Of a stretch of DNA of 64,000 nt, positions 34,478-43,752 are shown piece after piece. The notes under the pieces were generated by a model, which saw only the letters and a list, made by a program, of their open reading frames with translations, ran no database searches and was not told the origin of the DNA. The position numbers and the translations under genes are program-made. Positions within the stretch are counted from its first letter, which is position 1. Every line of letters begins with the position of its first letter. The DNA is from JAJXUB01 sp047974805 (GTDB lineage Bacteria > Actinomycetota > Actinomycetes > Actinomycetales > Dermatophilaceae), in assembly GCA_047974805.1 (NCBI GenBank), contig JBKECS010000015.1:40198-104197 (forward strand), written 5' to 3'.

Positions 34478-35562
34478 CACATCCCGGTAAGAACTCCGCC
34501 TGTAACCGGGCGAGGCTCGTCCGCCAGCGGCAGCTGCAGGCTCATCGTGCAGCCGCTGCCGTCCGGCAAGTTGGCCACCATGAGGCTGCCGCCATGCGAT
34601 TCGGCGACCGCACGGACAATCGCCAACCCCAAGCCCGTCCCGCGCCGGGTTCCGCGAGAGGTGTCCTCGCGCCAGCCGGGGTCGGTCGCGTGGGCCAAGG
34701 CAGCCTCCGACAGGCCACCGCAGCCGTCCCGGATGGTCAAACGGGCTTGCCGGTCCTTCGTGGCCAACTCCGCGCTCACACCTCCGCCGGCGGGAGTGTG
34801 TCGCACCGCGTTGTCCAACAGGTTGGTCACGGCGCGCACGATCTGTGATGGCGACACTCTCACGGTGAGGTCACGCTCACCCGCCGGGACGTCCCCGGAC
34901 AGGCGCACCCCACCGGCGTCGGCTAGGGGCTCCATCGCTGCGATCGCATCGGAGACCACGTCGATGAGGCTGACCGTCTCGATGCACACCGCCGCCCCGG
35001 ATTGCAGCTGGGACATGGCGAAGACGTCGTCGACCATCGCGGACATCGAATCGATGTTGCGGATGATCCGTTCGCCGGCCTCCTTGGGGTCCATCGCCCC
35101 CACGGTGCTCGCCTCGGCCACCGCCCGTATGCCGGCCATGGGGGTGCGCAGGTCGTGCGACATCCAGCTCACCAGTTCCCGCCGGCGTGTTTCCACCGCA
35201 CGGGCGGCTTCGGCGTCGGCGGTGACCTTGGCGGCCGAGGCCTCCATCGCGGCGATCCGCCGGGCGAGCACCAGCCCGACGATCAACGCCAACGGTGCCC
35301 CAGCCACCAGCACAAAGGTGACCGTGCGGTTGTCCTCGGGGATGAGCATGGTCGCCGCCGCCGTGGAGACCCCCGCAGTCAACGACAACACGACGACGAA
35401 CGGGGCGGCGAGCGCGGCATAGGCCGGTCGTCGTCGAGCCAGCCACACGACGAGCAGTGCCCCGCACCCGGCCACGACCGCGGTCACCCCGGTCGAGGTG
35501 AGGACCGTGTGCGCGGGCGGGGCCATCTGCGAGGGCAGCACCGTCATGGTTGGGGGTCCCAT
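34477..35562 (-). CDS. Sensor histidine kinase
   Basis: 361 residues. Two or three helices in the first 115 residues bracket a very short outer loop. The HisKA box follows (SWMSHDLRTPMAG, phospho-acceptor His), then the N box LLDNAVRHTPAGG, the G1 box DGCGGL and the G2 box GTGLGLAIV. It therefore lacks a large sensor domain and probably senses the membrane or a partner. AAGGG six bases upstream supports ATG at 35562, giving a 19-base overlap with the regulator gene; MTVLPS at 35547 (ATGA junction) is the alternative. The input signal is unknown. Confidence 0.9.
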   Translation of the reverse strand: MGPPTMTVLPSQMAPPAHTVLTSTGVTAVVAGCGALLVVWLARRRPAYAALAAPFVVVLSLTAGVSTAAATMLIPEDNRTVTFVLVAGAPLALIVGLVLARRIAAMEASAAKVTADAEAARAVETRRRELVSWMSHDLRTPMAGIRAVAEASTVGAMDPKEAGERIIRNIDSMSAMVDDVFAMSQLQSGAAVCIETVSLIDVVSDAIAAMEPLADAGGVRLSGDVPAGERDLTVRVSPSQIVRAVTNLLDNAVRHTPAGGGVSAELATKDRQARLTIRDGCGGLSEAALAHATDPGWREDTSRGTRRGTGLGLAIVRAVAESHGGSLMVANLPDGSGCTMSLQLPLADEPRPVTGGVLTGM

Positions 35563-36296
35563 CGGTATCCCTTGCCGAAGACGGTCACCACCCGAACCGG
35601 TCGGGACGGTTGCGCCTCGACCTTTTCCCGAAGCCGTCGCACGTGCACCGTCACGGTGGATTGATCGCCGATCTCCCACCCCCAGACCGAGCGCATGAGC
35701 TCGTCCCGGGAAAACACCGTGCCGGGATGCTTCAGCAGGTGCACGAGCAGGTCGTACTCCCGGTTCGTCAGGGTCAGCGGCTGCCCATCGAGCGTGGCCG
35801 AGGAGGCCGCCAGGTCGACCCTCAGTGTCCCGTCGACGAGCACCTGCGCTGCGGTGGCAGACGCTGCGCCGCCGGAGCCGGCCGGGACCGCCCGGCCGAC
35901 TCCGGGCACGGCATACGGCGCACGCTCGTCGGCGCGAACCCGTCGCAGCAACCCTCGAATGCGCAGATCCAGCTCTCGCAGGCTGAACGGTTTGGTGACG
36001 TAGTCGTCGGCGCCCACCTGCAGCCCACGTACCCGGTCGTGTTCCTCACCCTTGGCGGTGACCATGATGACCGGCAGCTGTGGCCGCGCCTGCCTGATCC
36101 GGCGGCAGATCTCCACGCCGGTGACCGACGGCAGCATGACGTCCAACAGGGCGACATCGATCGGCTCGGTCAGGGCCAGCTGAGCGCCCTCCGCCCCGTC
36201 GCCACTTTCCAGCACCTCCAGGCCGGCGGCCCGCAGGTAGGCCGACACCGACGCCCGCATCGTGGCATCGTCTTCGACCAGCAGCACGCGAACCAT
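35544..36296 (-). CDS. OmpR-family response regulator
   Basis: 250 residues. The receiver domain has the phospho-acceptor Asp in LLDVMLP and the conserved Lys in VTKPF. The C-terminal winged helix shows LTNREYDLLVHLLKHPGTV and GDQSTVTVHVRRLREKVE. A linker of about 35 residues separates the two, longer than usual. It is the first gene of the two-gene operon with the kinase and faces the osmoprotectant binding-protein gene across 345 bases, so it may regulate either unit. Confidence 0.95.
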   Translation of the reverse strand: MVRVLLVEDDATMRASVSAYLRAAGLEVLESGDGAEGAQLALTEPIDVALLDVMLPSVTGVEICRRIRQARPQLPVIMVTAKGEEHDRVRGLQVGADDYVTKPFSLRELDLRIRGLLRRVRADERAPYAVPGVGRAVPAGSGGAASATAAQVLVDGTLRVDLAASSATLDGQPLTLTNREYDLLVHLLKHPGTVFSRDELMRSVWGWEIGDQSTVTVHVRRLREKVEAQPSRPVRVVTVFGKGYRWDPQP

Positions 36297-36641
36297 TCGT
36301 CAAGCCTAGGGCGTGCGAACCGGCCGACACCGGCCGGGGCCGGCCTCGTAACCGGAGCGTAAGGACGCCGCCGCACCACGACACAGTTGACCGGCCTCAG
36401 GCCGGATCGCAACGGTTTCGTTACCCCATGTGTCCCTCATCGGGCTGATCGAAACGGACCTTGTGGCTAGGGTCGATGGGTCGCCACGCACCTTGTCGGG
36501 GCCCTCCTAGGGCCTGAATCGGTCGTGCCCGGAAACCGGGGATTGGCCGCGCAGGGTTGGGGAGTGTTCGGCAGTGCCTGATGTGTCGTTCCGCTCGCCC
36601 GCGTGGCGCATGTCAGAGTACGCAATCGAAGGGTTTCACCC
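36297..36641. promoter_or_regulatory. Divergent promoter region with palindromes
   Basis: This 345-base gap has no gene. CCGGCCT-C-AGGCCGG (36391-36405) is a perfect 15-bp palindrome right after TTGA. GTTTCG/CGAAAC (36415-36420 and 36450-36455) form a widely spaced inverted repeat. A small GGCCC/GGGCC stem lies near 36500-36514. Binding by the adjacent response regulator is a reasonable guess. Confidence 0.35.
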
Positions 36642-37601
36642 ATGCGACGTCGTTCGACGACCGTCATGTTTACCGCATTCACCATCGCCGCGAGCGGGAT
36701 GCTCGCCGCCTGTGGGAGCCGCGACAGCAGCTCCGGTGCCACCGCCAGCTCGGAAGGAGGCAAGCCGCTGGATGGCGTCACCGTCACTGTCGGCTCCAAG
36801 GACTTCACCGAGAACATCCTCCTGGGCGAAATACTCGGCCAGGTCTTGGCGCAGAAGGGTGCCACGGTCAACGACAAGACCAACCTCGGCGGCACCTCCG
36901 TCAACCGCCAGGCGCTGGTCAGCGGGGACATCAACGTCTATCCGGAGTACAACGGCACCGGATGGACGGTCCACCTCAAGCAGCAGGATCCGAGCCAAGA
37001 TCCCACGGAGCTGACCGACAAGACGTCCGCCATGGACCTCAAGGACAACAAGATCGCCTGGGTCGGGCAGTCGCCCTTCAACGACACCTACGGCTTCGCC
37101 GCCAACGGTGACCTGGCCAAGAAGGAGGGTGAGTTCGATTTCCAGAAGATGGCCGACTACCTCAAGGCCAACGCCTCGGCCAAGCTGTGCCTGGAGACGG
37201 AGTTCCCGGACCGCCCCGACGGTCTCGTCCTTTTCGAGAAGGCCACCGGATACACGGTGCCCAAGACCCAGATCACCATCCTCGATACCGGGCTGATCTA
37301 CACCGAGACCGCCAAGGGCTCCTGCCAGTTCGGTGAGGTCTTCACCACCGACGGACGGATCCAGGCGCTCAACCTCTCCCTGGTCAAGGACCCCGGCGTG
37401 ATGATCCTCTACAACGTGTCCTACACGTTCCAGGACGACCTCTATCAGGCGCACGCGGCGACGTACGACGACGTGGTCGCCAAGATCCTCGAGCCGCTGG
37501 ACAACACGAAGATGGCCGAGTTGAACGCCAAGGTGGATGTCGACGGCGACGACGTCAAGATCGTCGCCAAGGATTACCTGAAGAGCATCGGCCTATCCTG
37601 A
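36642..37601 (+). CDS. Osmoprotectant (glycine betaine/choline-type) ABC substrate-binding lipoprotein
   Basis: A 319-residue lipoprotein of the OpuAC/ProX family. The signal ends in the lipobox LAAC. The mature part begins VTVGSKDFTENILLGEILGQ, the usual start of this family. INVYPEYNGTGW near residue 105 and TTDGRIQALNL near 245 are further marks. It binds a quaternary amine outside the cell and delivers it to the permeases encoded at 37725-40475. ATG 36642 has AAGGG upstream. The gene is convergent with its transporter genes instead of cotranscribed with them, which is unusual. Confidence 0.9.
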   Translation: MRRRSTTVMFTAFTIAASGMLAACGSRDSSSGATASSEGGKPLDGVTVTVGSKDFTENILLGEILGQVLAQKGATVNDKTNLGGTSVNRQALVSGDINVYPEYNGTGWTVHLKQQDPSQDPTELTDKTSAMDLKDNKIAWVGQSPFNDTYGFAANGDLAKKEGEFDFQKMADYLKANASAKLCLETEFPDRPDGLVLFEKATGYTVPKTQITILDTGLIYTETAKGSCQFGEVFTTDGRIQALNLSLVKDPGVMILYNVSYTFQDDLYQAHAATYDDVVAKILEPLDNTKMAELNAKVDVDGDDVKIVAKDYLKSIGLS

Positions 37602-37627
37602 CCCGTCCAGCATCTTCGCTGAACGCC

Positions 37628-37668
37628 GCAGTGCCCCCGGCCGGACCTGGCCGGGGGCACTGCGTTTT
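37628..37668. terminator. Rho-independent terminator between convergent osmoprotectant genes
   Basis: GCAGTGCCCCCGGCC (37628-37642) pairs perfectly over 15 bp with 37649-37663 around GGACCT. TTTT follows at 37665-37668, serving the + strand gene. It is the most canonical terminator in the window, and as a stem it can also act on the opposite strand. Confidence 0.85.
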
Positions 37669-37724
37669 CTGCTTGACGGCATACGGGCAACCCGTGGGCG
37701 GGCCCGTCGGATAACGGCCCCGGC

Positions 37725-38570
37725 TCACACCCCGCGCGGGCGCAGGTAGCGCTCTGCCACCGCGCCGAGCCAATCGAAACTCAGCGCAACGATGGCCACG
37801 AGCACACTACCGACGATGAGCACACTGTCCTGCTGCAGCTTCAGGCCCGAACTGATCGTGATGCCCAGGCCACCGCCACCGATGAGGAAGGCCAGCGTGG
37901 CCATCCCGATGTTGATGATCATGGCGGTACGCACCCCGGCGAGGATGACCGGAACGGCCAGCGGCAACTCGATCTTGGCCAGCACCCCGGCCTTGGTCAT
38001 TCCCATCCCACGACCGGCCTCGATGACGCTCCGATCCACCCCGTCCAGACCGACCATGGTGTTGCGCAGGACCGGCAGGATGGCATACACGGTCAGGGCG
38101 ACGACGACCGTGACCAGGCCCTGACCCATGAAAGCCAGGAAGATCACCAGCAACCCGTATGCCGGGAGCGCCTGACCCGAGTTGGCCACGGCGAGCACGG
38201 CCGGGCCGACCTTCCGGGTGCCCTGCCGAGTGAGCAGGATGCCCAACGGCACCGCGACGAGGACAACGAGAACGGTGGACCAGAACGAGATGATGAGGTG
38301 GTCACGCAATTGGGGGAGCAACTTGTCCGACCAGCTCAGCGCCGATGCCTGTTGGATGTTCCGATCCGCATCGAGGTGCAGCGACTGGTAGTAAAGGAAC
38401 AGCGCCCCGGCGAGGGCCAGGATGCCAAGAGGCGCCAGTTTCAGTCCGAGGCTGCCGCGGCGAGTGCGCCAGGGCCCGCTCCGCTTCGTCGCGGCTGCCT
38501 CTGAGAGGCTCTCGGTGACCCTGGCGTTCTCGACGACGGGGTCGAGCCGATCCGGGGCGAGGTTGCTCAT
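37725..38570 (-). CDS. Osmoprotectant ABC transporter permease (ProW/OpuC-type)
   Basis: 281 residues. The first 45 are hydrophilic, followed by six helices. The segment PVLRNTMVGLDGVDRSVIEAGRGMG is the EAA-type loop that contacts the ATPase, and GGGGLGITI is a conserved end segment. Helix 2 is preceded by a loop holding LHLDADRNIQ. The ATG at 38570 overlaps the ATPase stop (ATGA), so it is third in the operon permease-ATPase-permease. The N-terminal extension distinguishes it from the permease at 39816. Confidence 0.9.
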   Translation of the reverse strand: MSNLAPDRLDPVVENARVTESLSEAAATKRSGPWRTRRGSLGLKLAPLGILALAGALFLYYQSLHLDADRNIQQASALSWSDKLLPQLRDHLIISFWSTVLVVLVAVPLGILLTRQGTRKVGPAVLAVANSGQALPAYGLLVIFLAFMGQGLVTVVVALTVYAILPVLRNTMVGLDGVDRSVIEAGRGMGMTKAGVLAKIELPLAVPVILAGVRTAMIINIGMATLAFLIGGGGLGITISSGLKLQQDSVLIVGSVLVAIVALSFDWLGAVAERYLRPRGV

Positions 38571-39742
38571 GACGCCGCCTGATCCAGCTCATCGAGGTCC
38601 CGATAGTGTTGCCGCGCCTCGCGCTGTGCCCGCCGGATCACCCGTGACAGGTCGGCCATCTGCACCACGCCTTGGAGGGCGCCCTCGTCATCGACGACGC
38701 AGGCCATCCCCGAGGCGGACTGCAGCATCTCCTCGAGCGTTTCGAACAACGTGGCCTGGGAGCTGACCCGTGCCCGGACGGCGACACCGTCCTCCTGCGT
38801 GAGCTGGCGACCTTCGACGAGGTCCTCCTCGCGCAGCCAGCGGATCGGCCGGTCGAGCTCATCGACCAAGAGCACCCAATCGCTGCCGGACTGCTCCAGC
38901 ACCCGCAACCCCTCCGTGTGCGCCTCGGCCACGCTGACATGCGGATAGTCCGCCAACGGCAACGCGTCGACTTCTTCGAAGTTCAGTCCTTTGATGGTCG
39001 AACCGCTGCCGATGAAGTCCGCCACGAAGTCATCGACTGGGAAGGCAAGGATCCGCTCGGGGGTGTCGATCTGCCGGATGGCCGACCGCTCCCCAAGGAT
39101 GGCGATCCGGTCGCCCATCTTGATCGCCTCGTCGATGTCGTGGGTGACGAAGACGATGGTCTTCCCGAGGGTCTGTTGCAACTGGAGGAACTCGTTCTGC
39201 AGGTTCTCCCTGGTGATCGGGTCGATGGCCCCGAACGGCTCGTCCATGAGCATGATCTCCGGGTCGGCACCGAGCGCCCGGGCGACACCGACGCGCTGTG
39301 CCTGGCCGCCGGAGAGTTCCTTGGGGTAGCGGTCGCGGTACTCGTTTGGGTCGAGCCCGACCATGGCGAGCAGGTCATCGACGCGCTCCGCGATATGGTC
39401 CTTCTTCCAGCCGAGCATCTTGGGGACGGTGGCGATGTTCTCCGCGATCGTGTAATGCGGGAAGAGGCCGATCTGCTGGATGACGTAGCCGATCCGCCGA
39501 CGGAGTTTGTCCGGGTTGACGCTCGTGACGTCTTCATCATCGAGAAGGATCGTGCCGCCGCTCGGCTCGATCATCCGGTTGATCAAGCGCAGCGTCGTGG
39601 ATTTGCCGCAGCCGGATGGGCCGACAAGCACGAGAATCTCGCCCTCGTACACGTCCAGCGTCAGGTCGTCGACCGCTGGAGATTGGTTCTTGGCATACGC
39701 CTTGGAGACGCTATCGAGGTGAATCTTCACTGAGTTTGGCAT
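38567..39742 (-). CDS. Osmoprotectant ABC transporter ATPase with C-terminal CBS domains
   Basis: 391 residues. Walker A is GPSGCGKST near 38, the signature LSGGQAQR near 144, and Walker B IMLMDEPFGA near 163, followed by the switch His in VTHDIDEA. After residue 270 come two CBS motifs (DYPHVSVAEAHTEGLRVLEQ and ASGMACVVDDEGALQGVV). In OpuA/OpuC these gate transport by ionic strength or c-di-AMP. It is the second gene of the operon. The first 15 residues include KIHLDSVSKAY. Confidence 0.93.
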   Translation of the reverse strand: MPNSVKIHLDSVSKAYAKNQSPAVDDLTLDVYEGEILVLVGPSGCGKSTTLRLINRMIEPSGGTILLDDEDVTSVNPDKLRRRIGYVIQQIGLFPHYTIAENIATVPKMLGWKKDHIAERVDDLLAMVGLDPNEYRDRYPKELSGGQAQRVGVARALGADPEIMLMDEPFGAIDPITRENLQNEFLQLQQTLGKTIVFVTHDIDEAIKMGDRIAILGERSAIRQIDTPERILAFPVDDFVADFIGSGSTIKGLNFEEVDALPLADYPHVSVAEAHTEGLRVLEQSGSDWVLLVDELDRPIRWLREEDLVEGRQLTQEDGVAVRARVSSQATLFETLEEMLQSASGMACVVDDEGALQGVVQMADLSRVIRRAQREARQHYRDLDELDQAAS

Positions 39743-39815
39743 TGAGTTTCTCCGCCTAGTCGTGTGGGCAGTGCGCGCGGGTGTTCGTCCCGCGCCGAGC
39801 CGGATGATTGCGGTC

Positions 39816-40475
39816 TCAGGCGCGTATGCCGGCCGGTGTCACCAGCCGTTGGATGGCCGCGAAGACCATGTCGAGCACCAGTCCCAGCACGACGGTGAAG
39901 ACAACGCCGACAAACACCGAGTTCAGCGCGTTGGGCAGGCCCAGCCGGGTCAACCCGGACTGGATGAACGAGCCCAGCCCGTCCCCGCCGACAAGGACCG
40001 CGATGGCGGCGATGCCGACGGTCATCAGGCTGGAGACCCGCACGCCGGCCATGATGACCGGCCAGGCGAGTGGCAGACGCACCTTGATCAGGCGCTGCGG
40101 GCCACTGAGGCCCATGCCTCTGGCGGACTCGATAACTGATGCAGGCACCTCGTCGAGCCCGGTGACGGTGTTCCGCAGAATCGGCAGGATGGCGTAGAGG
40201 AAGAGCGCCATCATGGCGGGCGTGTTGCCGATGCCGACGACGGGGATGAAGATCGCGAAGAGGGCGAGGGAGGGGATCGTCAGGAAGATCCCGGTCACCG
40301 CAAGCGCGACGGCTCGAAGGGTGGGGTGTCGTTGGACGAGGATCCCCAACGCCACCGAAAAGGCGGTGGCCAAGACAATGACGACGAGCGTGATCCGGGC
40401 GTGTTCACCCGTAGCGGTGATGATCTCGGAGATGTGTCTGTGGACATAGGTGAACCAACTGGATAAAGCCTCCAC
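39816..40475 (-). CDS. Osmoprotectant ABC transporter permease, second
   Basis: 219 residues with five or six helices. It carries the ATPase-contact loop PILRNTVTGLDEVPASVIESARGMG and the end segment GGDGLGSFIQ. AAGG precedes the GTG at 40475; longer reading reaches into the leader without a good site. It is the first gene of the operon, 73 bases upstream of the ATPase. With the permease at 37725 it probably makes a heterodimeric channel. The 210-base gap upstream (40476-40685) contains the promoter but no recognised operator. Confidence 0.88.
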   Translation of the reverse strand: MEALSSWFTYVHRHISEIITATGEHARITLVVIVLATAFSVALGILVQRHPTLRAVALAVTGIFLTIPSLALFAIFIPVVGIGNTPAMMALFLYAILPILRNTVTGLDEVPASVIESARGMGLSGPQRLIKVRLPLAWPVIMAGVRVSSLMTVGIAAIAVLVGGDGLGSFIQSGLTRLGLPNALNSVFVGVVFTVVLGLVLDMVFAAIQRLVTPAGIRA

Positions 40476-40685
40476 GCCTACCTTTCTCGCCGCGCACCGT
40501 CGTGCGCGCAAAGTACCCCCAACAGGGCAAACTCCATCACCTCGGTGAGGCGATGGGCACCCCATTAAGCCATTCTCACGGCTCGAAGATCAATCTGCGC
40601 AAGCGTTATGACACCGCATCGTTACCCGTGCCCCACCCCGTTGAGTGCGCGTAACTCGGGGGCCGGGGAGGGCTGGTGTTTCCCC

Positions 40686-42215
40686 TCAGCGGCGGGCGTT
40701 GAAAACGTCCTTACCGAACGGCACCAGCCCGGCCTGACCGGCGTAGCCGAGGTGCCCCAGTCCGTCGGTGCCCCCGCTGGTCACCCCGAGGATGTCCTCG
40801 TAGCTGCGTAGCGCCGAGTAGTGGTTGTAGGCACCGGTCGTGTTGACCGTCCCCGCGGCGATGTACTTCTTGTTCAGCAACAGTGCCCCGGTCTTGCCGC
40901 CACCGGGGTAGGTGCCAGGTGTCGGATCCTTCTCCTGGTAGCCCATCATGCCCAGGATCGGGCTATAGCCGGGGTTGCCGCTCTGGTTCGGGCCCACCGG
41001 CTGACCCGGCAGAGCGGCATACGAGGTCGTGGAGTTGAAGCCGGCCTCATCGAGGGTGATGACGATGAGCATCTCGCCCGACCGGTAGGACGGGGAGGCC
41101 ATCATCGTCGGCACCCAGTGCTTCAGCCACAGGTCCGCCGCGGTCAGGCCTCCCCCGTTGCCACCCTCGACGTCTGTGTCGCTCCCACCGGCCTGCGCGG
41201 GCTGGCAGGTGGCGTCGTGCCCGTCGTTGCACAGGTCGGGGATGACGAAGGAGAACGCCGGTGTGGTCTTCTTGGCCTTGAAGTCGCTGACCAGGTGCCC
41301 GGTGAAGGTGTCTTTGCCCTTCTTGCCGGTCCCCAGACTCAGCGTCCCCAGCGGCACGACCCGCTCGTTGCACAGGGACGGATCGTCGATGACGGAGTGG
41401 AAGTACATGAACGGGTTGTGCCGGGTGGCATATCCATCCCCGGCGACGGCCGAGTTGGAGTTGTCCACTCCGTTGATCGGCGGGTGCGCGCAGGTGGTGC
41501 CGCCGACGGCACCGGGATTGGTGTCGGGGCTGCCGTAGTCGCGCGCGGGGATGTTGCCCATGTCCTCGGCGTAGACCCGCCACGGGTATCGGTAGGTGTG
41601 CGCCCCCTTGCGTGACCCGCCGTATGCCGCATCCAACTGGGCGCCGATGGTCGCCACGCTCTTGGGGAAGACACACCCGTCGCCGACGACCTGGCCGTCG
41701 GAGGTCGGGGTACCCGGGGTGATGTTGGTGAAGGCACCGGTGATGTGGCCGCTGCTCAGCGAGGCGAGGTCGATGCAGTCGCTGTTCTGCGTACCGGTCG
41801 AGGCCTGCCCAGAGATCTGGCTGATGTAATTGCCCTGGCTGACGTGACTGGTCGCGTAGTAGTTCTCCACGATCTGACCCTGCTTGGCGAGCACGGTGTT
41901 GAGGTAGGCCGCGGGCGAGTCCGCCCCGAAGGTGACGTCGTAGTCTTCGTTCTCCAAGTCAATGACGACAATGTTCTTGATCTTGCCGGGGGCGATGGCT
42001 GCCCGCTGCGTGCGCGTCACCGTCTTCTTCGTGGCCGGCTGCTGCGCCACGACCGCGGTCGGCCGCTGGGCGTGGGCCGACTGCGGGTTCGGCGCCTGCT
42101 TGGGTCCAGGAGTCTGCGCGTATGCCGCAGGAGCGACGGCCGTTATGGCGAGGGCAGCGAGGGCAGCGAACGACAGCGGCGGACGCGAGAGGCCAAGAAC
42201 ACGGGCACGAGACAT
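40686..42215 (-). CDS. Secreted phosphoesterase (acid phosphatase/phospholipase C-like)
   Basis: 509 residues. A signal peptide (SFAALAALAITAVAPAAYA) leads to a mature part with a Pro/Gln-rich linker of about 60 residues. The phosphoesterase domain (PF04185-like) follows: IVVIDLENEDYDVTF, then ATSHVSQGNYISQISGQ, with the LITFDEA-like block LIVITLDEAGF near residue 380. Enzymes of this group cleave phosphomonoesters or phospholipids outside the cell. The ATG at 42215 (MSRARV) has AAAGGA nine bases upstream and is preferred to the ATG at 42233. A phosphate-scavenging role is possible but not shown. Confidence 0.82.
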   Translation of the reverse strand: MSRARVLGLSRPPLSFAALAALAITAVAPAAYAQTPGPKQAPNPQSAHAQRPTAVVAQQPATKKTVTRTQRAAIAPGKIKNIVVIDLENEDYDVTFGADSPAAYLNTVLAKQGQIVENYYATSHVSQGNYISQISGQASTGTQNSDCIDLASLSSGHITGAFTNITPGTPTSDGQVVGDGCVFPKSVATIGAQLDAAYGGSRKGAHTYRYPWRVYAEDMGNIPARDYGSPDTNPGAVGGTTCAHPPINGVDNSNSAVAGDGYATRHNPFMYFHSVIDDPSLCNERVVPLGTLSLGTGKKGKDTFTGHLVSDFKAKKTTPAFSFVIPDLCNDGHDATCQPAQAGGSDTDVEGGNGGGLTAADLWLKHWVPTMMASPSYRSGEMLIVITLDEAGFNSTTSYAALPGQPVGPNQSGNPGYSPILGMMGYQEKDPTPGTYPGGGKTGALLLNKKYIAAGTVNTTGAYNHYSALRSYEDILGVTSGGTDGLGHLGYAGQAGLVPFGKDVFNARR

Positions 42216-42365
42216 GCTGAAGGTCCTTTGCATAGGTCGGTGGACGGTCACCCCGAGAAGACCGCCCCCGGGTCGCTCAACAACCTGCCGGGCGCCGGTG
42301 AACGGCGCGGACCCGCACCGGCAACGGGCGGGTGAATGCTCCGTAAAGGCCTGCCGAGGCGGGGG

Positions 42366-43643
42366 TCAGTCCTGGACGGGGGTGATGCGCAGGACCTTGT
42401 CGTTGTCGCCGTTCGAGGTCGTCACCAGCAACGCGCCGTCGGGGGCCGTGCGCGCCGCCCGCAACCGCCCATATGTTCCATTCGTCGCTTCGGGGATGGA
42501 CACCGAGGTCAACGCCCCAGCGGCGTCCATCCGGAGGACCAGGAGTTTGGCCCCCTTCAGCGCGGTGACCACGAGAGCGCCGTCGTTCTTGCCCCACGCC
42601 GGCCCCGTGACGAAGGTCAACCCGCAGATGGCCTGGGTGGTCGGGCCGGACTGCCACAGCGCCGGGACTGCCTCCGGGAACCGATCCAGGTCGGTCATGG
42701 ACACCGATTCGTCGTATGCCGCGGTGCTCCCCCCTACCGAGGGGTCCCACCCGTAGTTGCCGCCCGCCCGCTCCAGGTTGACCTCGTCGTTGACGGACGG
42801 GCCATGTTCGGCGGTAAACACCTGCCCGGTACCGGGCCGGACAGCCACACCCTGGACGTTGCGATGCCCGAAGGAGTGGACATAGCGCTGGTTGCGGTCG
42901 GCGGCATCGGCATAAGGGTTGTCCAGCAACGGCTCACCCGTGTGCAGGTCCAACCGAAGGACCTTCCCACCCAGGCTCGTCAGGTCTTGCGGGATGCTGC
43001 CGACGGCGGTGTCGCCGGTGCCCACGAGCAGGGCACCGTCAGGCCCGATGCTAGGGCGGCACCCCGAGTGTCGGCCCCCGACAGCCACCGGCAGCCCGGT
43101 GAGCAAGGTGCGCACCCGTTGGGCCGATGCACCGTCGGTGGACAGCCGCCAGGTGACCAGGCGAATATCCACCGGCTCGCCGTTCTCGGCGTGATCAAGG
43201 CAGGTGGTGAACTCTCGGCTGGTGGCGAAGTCGGGGTGGATGACCATGCCGAGCAGCCCGCCCTCGCCCTTGGCATACACGTCGGATAGCTCCGCCGACA
43301 CCGGCGTCCTGCGCGCGCCCGGGCCGAGGTTGGACAGCAAGGTGATGCGTCCCGGTCGCTGAGTGACCAGGGCCGAACCGTCCGGCAACACCCCGATATC
43401 CCAGGGGTTCTCCAACCCGTCGGCGATCACCTCGATCGTCAGGTCGGGTGCCACTCCCGAGGCGGCGATCGATCCGCTCGGCCCAGCGCCAGCTGTCCCG
43501 GTGCCCTGCCCCGGCACCTCACCCAGGGCGTCGTTCCCATCGGTGCAACCGGCCAGCGCGGTCGCGGCCAGCACCGCGACAGCCGCCAGCAGGACACCCC
43601 CGCGCGCTGCGGCATACCGGCGACGACTGCTCAATTTCGCCAC
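42366..43643 (-). CDS. PQQ-type sugar dehydrogenase-like lipoprotein
   Basis: 425 residues in the glucose/sorbosone dehydrogenase family. A signal ends in the lipobox LAGC. The six-bladed propeller part has NPWDIGVLPDGSALVTQRPG, GLLGMVIHPDF and FGHRNVQGVAV...TAEHGP, the usual active-site blocks; FGHRN precedes the His/Arg region. GTG at 43643 is preferred because AAAGG lies six bases upstream; ATG at 43649 would sit right on that site. It probably oxidises a sugar outside the membrane. No PQQ synthesis gene is in the window, so cofactor use is uncertain. Confidence 0.8.
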   Translation of the reverse strand: MAKLSSRRRYAAARGGVLLAAVAVLAATALAGCTDGNDALGEVPGQGTGTAGAGPSGSIAASGVAPDLTIEVIADGLENPWDIGVLPDGSALVTQRPGRITLLSNLGPGARRTPVSAELSDVYAKGEGGLLGMVIHPDFATSREFTTCLDHAENGEPVDIRLVTWRLSTDGASAQRVRTLLTGLPVAVGGRHSGCRPSIGPDGALLVGTGDTAVGSIPQDLTSLGGKVLRLDLHTGEPLLDNPYADAADRNQRYVHSFGHRNVQGVAVRPGTGQVFTAEHGPSVNDEVNLERAGGNYGWDPSVGGSTAAYDESVSMTDLDRFPEAVPALWQSGPTTQAICGLTFVTGPAWGKNDGALVVTALKGAKLLVLRMDAAGALTSVSIPEATNGTYGRLRAARTAPDGALLVTTSNGDNDKVLRITPVQD

Positions 43644-43752
43644 GTTCATCCTTTCGCCGGCGCGCATCACCCCACCCGGCCGCCACGACTATGGACAAGC
43701 GTCACACAAAAAACGAGCGCGCGCCCTGCGACGTCCCTGCAAGGATGCGGGC

